A program made the translations under genes and the position numbers. The notes below the pieces were generated by a model. That model did not search any database. It was not told where the DNA came from and saw only the letters and a list, made by a program, of their open reading frames with translations. Of a stretch of 64,000 nucleotides of DNA, positions 58,079-64,000 are shown piece by piece (position 1 is the stretch's first letter; each line of letters starts with the position of its first letter). This DNA comes from Sanderia malayensis (Eukaryota > Cnidaria > Scyphozoa > Semaeostomeae > Pelagiidae): assembly GCA_013076295.1 (NCBI GenBank), contig RQOL01000729.1:3472001-3536000 (forward strand), read 5' to 3'.

Positions 58079-59429
58079 AAAGCACGAGTTCACCTAATAA
58101 AAAGCAGTTTGTTCCAACAGCTGCTAGCCCAAGATCACCAAAAAAAAGATTATCAGGTAAGTTATTATTTTTTATATGCATTAGTATCATAGCATTAAGC
58201 GAGGTTAGGGACTCCAAAACAAGTGTTGTGTGATATGCTAAATAAGCTAAATCAGAAGAAGACAGTAATTATGCTTGCCTTTTGTTATTCCGTGTATCAA
58301 TGAAAGTTTCTTCTCTTCTATGTAACGCTCTTTTAATGACATTCACACACAATACCTGCTTTCCCTGCCACTGCATTTTGTCATTATCTGCCATTAAACA
58401 CAGGCCTATTCTATATTCGTATTGCACAGCCACTGACAACTTGAAAAATTCGTTTTTTTAACACATTACTGTGGATACGTAACACATGTGAATTATTTTC
58501 AAAGAAATTGTAGTGGCAATGAGTACTTTGACATTTCGATGAAAACATCACCAAACACTCTCATGAAAGTAAAGGTGATGGTGAAAACAACAGAAAGGGA
58601 AGAAAAACAGAAACTGTTTAATGAGAAATTGAATGTTCCTGTTTTGCTCAAAGATTTATCAGAAGGTTATTCTGGATTTGCACTTTTTAATCAGAGAAGC
58701 ACAATGCAAGACGGTGCTGAACATGTATCCTTTAATGTGATGAAGAAAAACTCATTGATTTGGGTTCCTTTGAAGATAAGATAATTCTAGGGACCTTTAG
58801 TGTCAGAGGTTTGCTCAAATGGATTGTTGGTGAAAAAGTTGTCAATGTCAACAAGCCTTCAAATGCACCAACAACAAAAACTGTACGTGAAGCTGTTATC
58901 AAGGATGAAACTGGGCAAATTTCCATTTCCCTCTGGGAAGAGTTAACAAAACTCCCAGATAGCCAACAGTATAAAATAACAGATGTTGCTTGCAAGCAAT
59001 ATTTTGGCATAAAGCTGATTTCCACAATTACATCTAAAGCCACTCTTTTATCAAATGAAATGGATATCACAGTGGATGATATCTCTGAAACAGAAAAGCC
59101 TGCTTTGAACAAAATATGCTGTCCTGACATAATTAGTGTTAAGATTAAGATTAACTCCTACGCAAAGTGTCCAGGGTCCAAATGTGCCATGTGGAGCCTT
59201 TGTGCAATGTGGAGCCTTTGTGCAGTGTGGAGCTTGCTCAAGAAAAATGCTGGCAACGAAATGTCTTCTTGGCATTAAATGCATACTTCAAGTTGAAGAT
59301 TGTGGAGTGGAAATTGTTTTCACCATATTTGATGAGCAGCTGTTCGATTTTTGCGATGATTCAAAAGAAGACCCTACTGATGAATTGGAGGAAAAGATCT
59401 TGCTTATGCAGGATGTTGATTTTGTTTAG
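58079..59429 (+). pseudogene. second RPA-like gene, spliced and frame-broken
   Basis: An exon at 58079-58157 (SSPNKKQFVPTAASPRSPKK) ends at GTAAGT; the next starts at about 58507 (NCSGNEYFDISMKTSPNTLM). OB-fold text follows, VKVMVKTTEREEKQKLFNEK, then after a one-base shift near 58738 LGSFEDKIILGTFSVRGLLK, AVIKDETGQISISLWEEL and YKITDVACKQYFGIKLIST. The zinc-ribbon region (CPGSKC...) contains three copies of an 18-bp unit (59188-59240) and a further shift before CGACSRKMLATKCLLGIKC and a FTIFDEQLFDFCDD end at 59429. This is a different subfamily from the Helentron RPA gene. No Rep or helicase is attached, so the source element is unknown. Confidence 0.6.
58196..58440 (+). repeat. partial relative of the 405-bp MITE
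   Basis: About 245 bp (AGCGAGGTTAGGGACTCCAA to the CACAGCCACTG block) match 44931-45185 in the same orientation with scattered differences. The inverted ends and target duplication seen there are not recognisable here. It lies in the first visible intron of the RPA-like relic. Confidence 0.65.
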
Positions 59430-59700
59430 GTGCTGTTTATATGGAGGAGGGCCGTAGGCTGGCTAGCCCTCTTTGCCGAGATCTCAGGTTCTGGTATAAT
59501 CCTTCATAAAATCCTTTTTCGTTTACATGAGAGGAGGGCCAGCCCGCCTAGGTGAGATCTCGCTATTGCATACCCAAGCGCTCGCCCAGGAGAGCTAGAA
59601 ATTTCCCATACAAACGCAATCAAGAGGGGCAGCCCTCCTAAGCTGGCTGAAAATAATCATTTTACGCATGCGTATGAACTCTCGTCCAGCACAAATATAA
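59430..59700. repeat. GC-rich hairpin-prone repeat
   Basis: GAGGAGGGCC, GCCGAGATCTCAGG, AGGAGGGCCAGCCCGCCTAG, GTGAGATCTCGC and CAGCCCTCCTAAGCTGGCTG alternate in inverted orientation over about 200 bp, in sharp contrast to the AT-rich flanks. Likely a short MITE or SINE-like repeat placed just upstream of the next gene; ends not defined. Confidence 0.4.
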
Positions 59701-59712
59701 AACATTGCTGCC

Positions 59713-60834
59713 ATGGCAAACTGTATGACTTTTGTCAAGCCCTGTTCTTCAAATAAAGAACATAAGTCGAAAAAGAAGCAATTTCGCTGGAACGTTGATA
59801 TGATCGATACGCTGATTGCATGTCTCCAAAATTATAAGAGTCAAATGGAATACTAAAACTTTGACTTTGATGGCGATAGGCCATTGCAATATACCTGGCT
59901 AAGGGAGGAGATGGCAAAACATTTTCAAGAGGAAGAAATACTGGGCCAAGAATTGTTTGTTCCACTGTGTGTATCTATCTCTGATATGCCAATGGCTGAA
60001 ATGTTGAAGGAAGAGAAAGCTCAGCACATGAAAGTAGTGAAAAGGGACAATGAGAAAATAAGGAAGGGCTATGAAAGGGTAAAAGAAAAAGTGAAGGAAA
60101 TTAGGCAGGCATTTTCTCAGGCTGTGACTTCTGGGAGCAGGAGCGGGAGCGGGAAGATTGTCTTTGAACATTATGATCAACAAGTATCGCTATTGGGAGG
60201 CAGTGCAGCCATTGAACCACTGCCATTTGGCATAGATGGTGACACGTTTAATAACGTAGACACTGATGATCGTCTGGAATGCAATGTACTTGAATCCCTG
60301 TCTGATGATGCACTGGTGAGGATGATGAATTTCAAGAAGAGGAAAGATCAGAAATTGATATTGGCAATGACAGAAGAAAAGGGAAAAGTGAAAGTCAGGT
60401 GCCAAAACTCATAGACAACAAGAGAATGCATATGCAAAAGACACTGTCAGCAGCTCAGCGTCACCAGGTTGTTGAACAAAAGTTGTTGTTGTTGAATGTT
60501 GTTGTTGAATGAAACAAAAGAAGATAATCAGTTGAGAAAGGATTTGACTGCAGCAATGCCTGAATCCACAGATTCATCTGCAAAGGCATTAGATGGAATG
60601 AGCAATTCTATGGTGCAAATAGGGGCTGGAATTTGCAAATCGTTGGAAGTGATGGCCCATACAATGATGACTCCAACAAACCAGAATATGTTTTATCAAA
60701 ACCAGCCTCTTCAACGATTCTCCTATCAAGATCCATATGTTGGTAGTGGTCAAAGAGCATTTCAGCAGCCAAGCCCTCTCAGCGGCTATGGTGGCCCATC
60801 GTTATCATGTCACTTTTTCAATGATTTGTCGTGA
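59713..60834 (+). pseudogene. SANT/Myb-like DNA-binding protein, probable transposon second gene
   Basis: Starts MANCMTFVKPCSSNKEHKSK at the ATG 59713 and continues FRWNVDMIDTLIACLQNYKS, a Trp-led helical start like SANT/Myb domains of transposon-encoded proteins. A TAA at 59854-59856 interrupts. The frame goes on through LQYTWLREEMAKHFQEEEIL, a Lys/Glu helix and GSRSGSGKIVFEHYD to 60414. A shift near 60320 moves to KLIDNKRMHMQKTLSAAQRH, and the last part (60496-60834) is helical then Gln/Pro-rich. It shares strand and neighbourhood with the integrase gene 320 bp downstream; together they may be one two-gene transposon. Confidence 0.5.
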
Positions 60835-61155
60835 ATTGTAAAACATATTTGGTTAAAAAATCGTTTCTTCTCATAAATTTCATTTTAATTTCATTTTTAA
60901 AAAGAATTGGAATAAAAAAAACAATTTTGAATTTAAAACAAACCAATTTGCGGAATAAAGTCTGTTTTAAATTGTTTTCAGTTTACTTAAATATGATTTT
61001 TATTCATAACTGTTTTCAGAATGTTTTCCATTCCCTGAAGAGCCCTGCGCTATCAACCTCTTTTTGGTGCATGGTTCAAGAAGAGGTATATTTCTCACAC
61101 CATTTTTCTTGCTGACAACACGTTTTTCGCACAAGTTTTTCAACTTGTAAACAAA

Positions 61156-62307
61156 ATGACTTACACTTGCAGATGGAAGGATGACAATGGTCTGAGAATA
61201 GACGTGCATAACTATGTAAAGCAAAGCATGAAACGATCAGAGATCCTCGAGTTTGTGAAAAGAGATTACCCAGATTACGCTTGGAGTATTCCAACAGACG
61301 TTTGCGACATTTCAATATAAGCTACATTGAGTATGAGACCCCACTTGAGAATGTTTATGCTGCAGTACAGACCGAACTAAGTGGGCCAGGCAAACTTCTC
61401 GGGTACCGTGCATTAAATCAGAAGCTCAGAATACAGCACAATGTTAAAGTACCGAGGCATCTCATTCACAACGTTATGGCAGACTTGGACCAATCTGGCC
61501 TGGATCACAGAAATCTCAAAAAAGGAGAAGGCAAGCTAAAAATTATTTTACCTCAGATGGACCTTTGTGGATGGTATCTTTGGACAGTCATGATAAGCTT
61601 TGCGGATACCAGAATTCCACTTGTCGGTTCAGGGTGTATGGATGTTTGGACACATTTTCAAGAAGTATGTTGAGTTTCTCTATGAAGCTGGAGTTGTTCC
61701 GAATTATCTGCGGATAGAAAAGGGCACTGAAACCAGGAAGATGGCAACTATTCATGCATACCTAATTGATAAGCTAGGTGTCATGGAGAATGCAACAGAA
61801 TATGTTGTTTTTGGTCCATCAACTACAAATAAGATTGAACGTTGGTGGAGAGATCTTCGTGAACGTCTAGAAAAATGCTTTAAAGCCCAGCCATCTAGTT
61901 TGCTCCAAAGCAAAAAATATGATCCACATGATGAAGTCCACAGACAACTTCCGTTCTATGTTTTCAAGCCCGTCATTCAACAGGAATGTGAGCAGTTTGT
62001 GGAAAACTGGAATTGCCATAGAATTCGGAGGCAGAAAATTGAACTACCAACTGGTATTCCTGATCACTTGTTTGCATTTCGAGAAAGCTATGGAGGAAGG
62101 AAGTGTGGCACAAATGTGACACCAGATGGGTTGAGAGAAGTTGCTGAAATGTCAGGTGTTTTAAAAGCTCCTCCAGACATTTCAGATCAAAGATTGGAAC
62201 AAAAATGCATGCAGATTATTCCAAATCCAGAATTAATTGAGCCTCATAGGCTAAAAGATATGTACTGCTTTCTTAAACAACAATACCTTTCACAAAACAT
62301 AACTTAA
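61156..62307 (+). pseudogene. rve-type integrase transposase (IS3EU/Ginger-like), frameshifted
   Basis: The ATG at 61156 opens MTYTCRWKDDNGLRIDVHNY. After a shift near 61290 comes RRLRHFNISYIEYETPLENV and QTELSGPGKLLGYRALNQKL (N-terminal HTH region). A catalytic-core strand SHDKLCGYQNSTCRFRVYGC reads in another frame near 61588, followed by LDTFSRSM. The last open part (61600-62307) has LRIEKGTETRKMATIHAYLI, FGPSTTNKIERWWRDLRERL and a C-terminal PTGIPDHLFAF. In this family the second catalytic acid is normally Asp in R-x-D-x-G-T-E; here it is Glu. At least three shifts and that change make it inactive. It resembles the family whose N-terminus survives at 32881. Confidence 0.65.
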
Positions 62308-62945
62308 GTAACAAGTAACTTTAACAATAACAAGTATCAACTTTAACAAATAACTTTCCAGTTTGTAGCTGATATGAAAAATTTATCTGATATGCTAATA
62401 GTCCAGGCGGTGAGTGAGGTAGGTATCACCTGAGTGGGTAATTTATGGGACAAGCATATTCTAGTTTTTGACGTAGAATCCGAATCTGGATGTTATTCAT
62501 GAAAACGAGGGCGCTTTTTTGAGAAATTGCGTAATATTGCCGCGTTTTGGTCAATATTCTTAACAGGCTGCACAACATGCTGAATTTGCAAACAATTAGT
62601 GGAAACGGCTTTCCTGTGACTATAGTAGCTTAAAGGTACAGCTCGTTTCCTAATCTGGATGCTAAAGTCTCACCAGAGGGTAGCCTTGGTGTCAAACTAT
62701 GTGATTAATCAAAACTTAATTCATGAAGTATCAACCAAAATCCATAAATACTTTAGGTACTCACAACAAAACATTCAAAATTGATGTGACAAGCATGCTT
62801 CCACTTATTAAATTAACACTTCACTTTCTATGTCATAACAACCCTCCCACTTGATGTTTATAAGATCTAGGCAAGTTGTGTTAGTGTGCTAAAGATGAGA
62901 TGTTGGACAGACAATTTTTGTATGCATTTTTGAAAGAGGACCATC
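62308..62945. other. spacer upstream of the right-edge gene
   Basis: No coding sequence recognised. TACTTTAGGTACTCACAACA and CACTTGATGTTTATAAGATC are ordinary AT-rich DNA. The promoter and 5' UTR of the gene at 62946 probably lie here. Confidence 0.4.
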
Positions 62946-64000
62946 ATGAGCAACTTGATTTGTGTCGTACACTACAAGCATCTCAGTGTTTGCAGTGAGC
63001 CTTTGACACCTTTGAATGAAGAAACATTTAAGAAACTTTTGGAAAGCAAAGATGCTCGTTGTATGTTGGGTGCAAGTTATCTTCACAAGGAACAGATTGA
63101 AAGTTTACCGCAATTTTGTGTATCTGGAAGGCTTGGATTTCACAGACAATGCTACCAGAAATTTACGAACGCAATATCGGTTCTCAAAAGAAAATCCACG
63201 ATTACAGAAGTATCTAAAAAACGACAGAGACGCTCTGGCCAATTTTCTAGTGTACTTTTTCCAAATCACTGTATGAAATGTAAGTCTTCAAACAATATAA
63301 CAGTGAAAGGCAAAAAGCAGCAACCAAAGAATCTTACAACTCTTTCGGCATGCGAACAGGTAAAAAAGGCTGCAGCACTTCACCACGATGAGGAGATGCT
63401 TCTTATCGTTACAAATGAAGACTTGATCGCAACAGAATTTAAAATGCATGAGAAATGCCATAGAGATTACACGCGGGTATGTACAAACGAAAAAACGCAA
63501 ACCTCAACTGCAACAAGTAATGACAATGATGAAGACAGTAGTGTGAGACTTCAGCGCTTATTTGAATTTGTGCAGCATCATGTGATAGAGGGAGAGCAAT
63601 CCGTATCAATTAAGTTATTGACAGAAGTGTACGGTCTTGACAAAGAAGATTGCAGGCTGAGGGGGAAGGTGAAGCAGAAGTTAGTGCAAGAGTTTAAGGA
63701 TAAATTGTTGTTTGTGGCAGTTATGAATAACGAAGCACAGATTGTGCTTAGTAAAGATGTTCTTACAAATACAAAAAAGACTAGTTTTCTGGATAGTTAC
63801 CGAAACTTTGTGGTAAAAGAGGCTGCTACTACGATAAGAAATGATGTTATGTCGCTGATTCAATGAGCATCTGATTTGCCATGGTCACCGACTGTCGAAG
63901 CGTTGTTGTCCGAGAAACGTCAGCCACCGGAAAACTTGACAAATTTTCTAACACGTTTGCTACATTCAAGCGCACACAGTGCAGGAGAAGAAGTTAAACG
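62946..64000 (+). pseudogene. zinc/CXC-tailed family gene, N-terminal part (continues beyond the window)
   Basis: Starts at the ATG 62946 (MSNLICVVHYKHLSVCSEPL). Modules in order are a YKHL...C-x-E-P start, LGFHRQCYQKFTNAISVLKR (Cys/His module as at 50.2 kb), VLFPNHCMKCKSSNNITVKG (paired Cys, like VCIICEKEN at 49.8 kb), and NEDLIATEFKMHEKCHRDYT. A helical region VQHHVIEGEQSVSIKLLTEV follows. After 306 codons a TGA (63864-63866) interrupts, yet the same frame stays open to the window end (LPWSPTVEALLSEKRQPPEN). CGA to TGA is the simplest change. Members of this family end in the CXC-like cluster seen at 49.0-49.1 kb. Function unknown. Confidence 0.55.

Noticed and set aside
1..64000. tRNA, rRNA or bacterial operon structure
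   Set aside because: No cloverleaf with conserved TTCRANNC box or rRNA-like block was seen, and the spliced genes rule out a prokaryotic source.

Overview
This is an AT-rich eukaryotic (metazoan) window with GT-AG introns of roughly 90-290 bp and almost no recognisable host genes. The mix of families (Helentron and Helitron elements, DUF6589, RecQ-like helicase, SWIM-YqaJ, THAP, integrase, MULE-like and HECT-type genes, CR1/L2-like LINE debris) best fits an invertebrate, most likely a cnidarian. That is an inference from family content; no marker gene fixes the taxon.

Layout. 1-4.1 kb: AT-rich DNA, a LINE 3' fragment, and copy A of a composite satellite-bearing repeat with a hAT-like MITE inside it. 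4.15-9.9 kb: a retroelement tail, then a RecQ-like helicase gene (+) meeting a DUF6589 gene (-) tail to tail. 12.0-13.9 kb: a 315-bp inverted repeat that gives the same first exon to a THAP ORF (+) and a SWIM-YqaJ ORF (-). 14.3-16.3 kb: two gene fragments. 16.8-17.9 kb: composite repeat copy B (inverted). 18.5-20.4 kb: two transposase fragments. 21.6-30.7 kb (-): a nearly complete Helentron (OTU-OTU, DUF6570, Rep, Pif1 helicase, endonuclease, plus a separate spliced RPA gene), split by a 1,073-bp palindromic TA-flanked element. 31.1-32.2 kb: a second SWIM-YqaJ relic. 32.5-35.6 kb: a TIR element carrying an integrase-type N-terminus and a HECT-type gene facing each other. 36.3-38.4 kb: an older Helentron relic split by a Harbinger-type palindrome. 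38.4-41.3 kb: composite repeats C-E with an (ACAT)n tract. 42.15-47.05 kb (-): a five-exon canonical Helitron that lacks its HUH exon and carries a 405-bp MITE. 48.27-51.24 kb: a TIR element for a zinc/CXC protein family that reappears at the right edge. 51.8-52.4 kb: a three-exon 121-aa gene with all splice phases consistent. 52.5-53.6 kb: six copies of a ~180-bp tandem repeat. 54.4-58.1 kb: composite repeats F and G. 58.1-62.3 kb: an RPA-like relic, a SANT/Myb-type gene and an rve-type integrase. 62.9 kb to the end: the second member of the zinc/CXC family.

The window is a nested graveyard of DNA transposons in which insertion order can be read. Clean target-site joints are visible for the palindrome in the Helentron, the MITE in the Helitron, the Harbinger-type palindrome and the hAT-like MITE. 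The two candidate undescribed systems are the HECT-plus-integrase element (32.5-35.6 kb) and the TIR element of the CXC-tailed family (48.3-51.2 kb). The RecQ/DUF6589 pair is a third, weaker candidate. Many reading-frame breaks are single-base indels in homopolymers, so consensus sequencing error must be separated from real decay.
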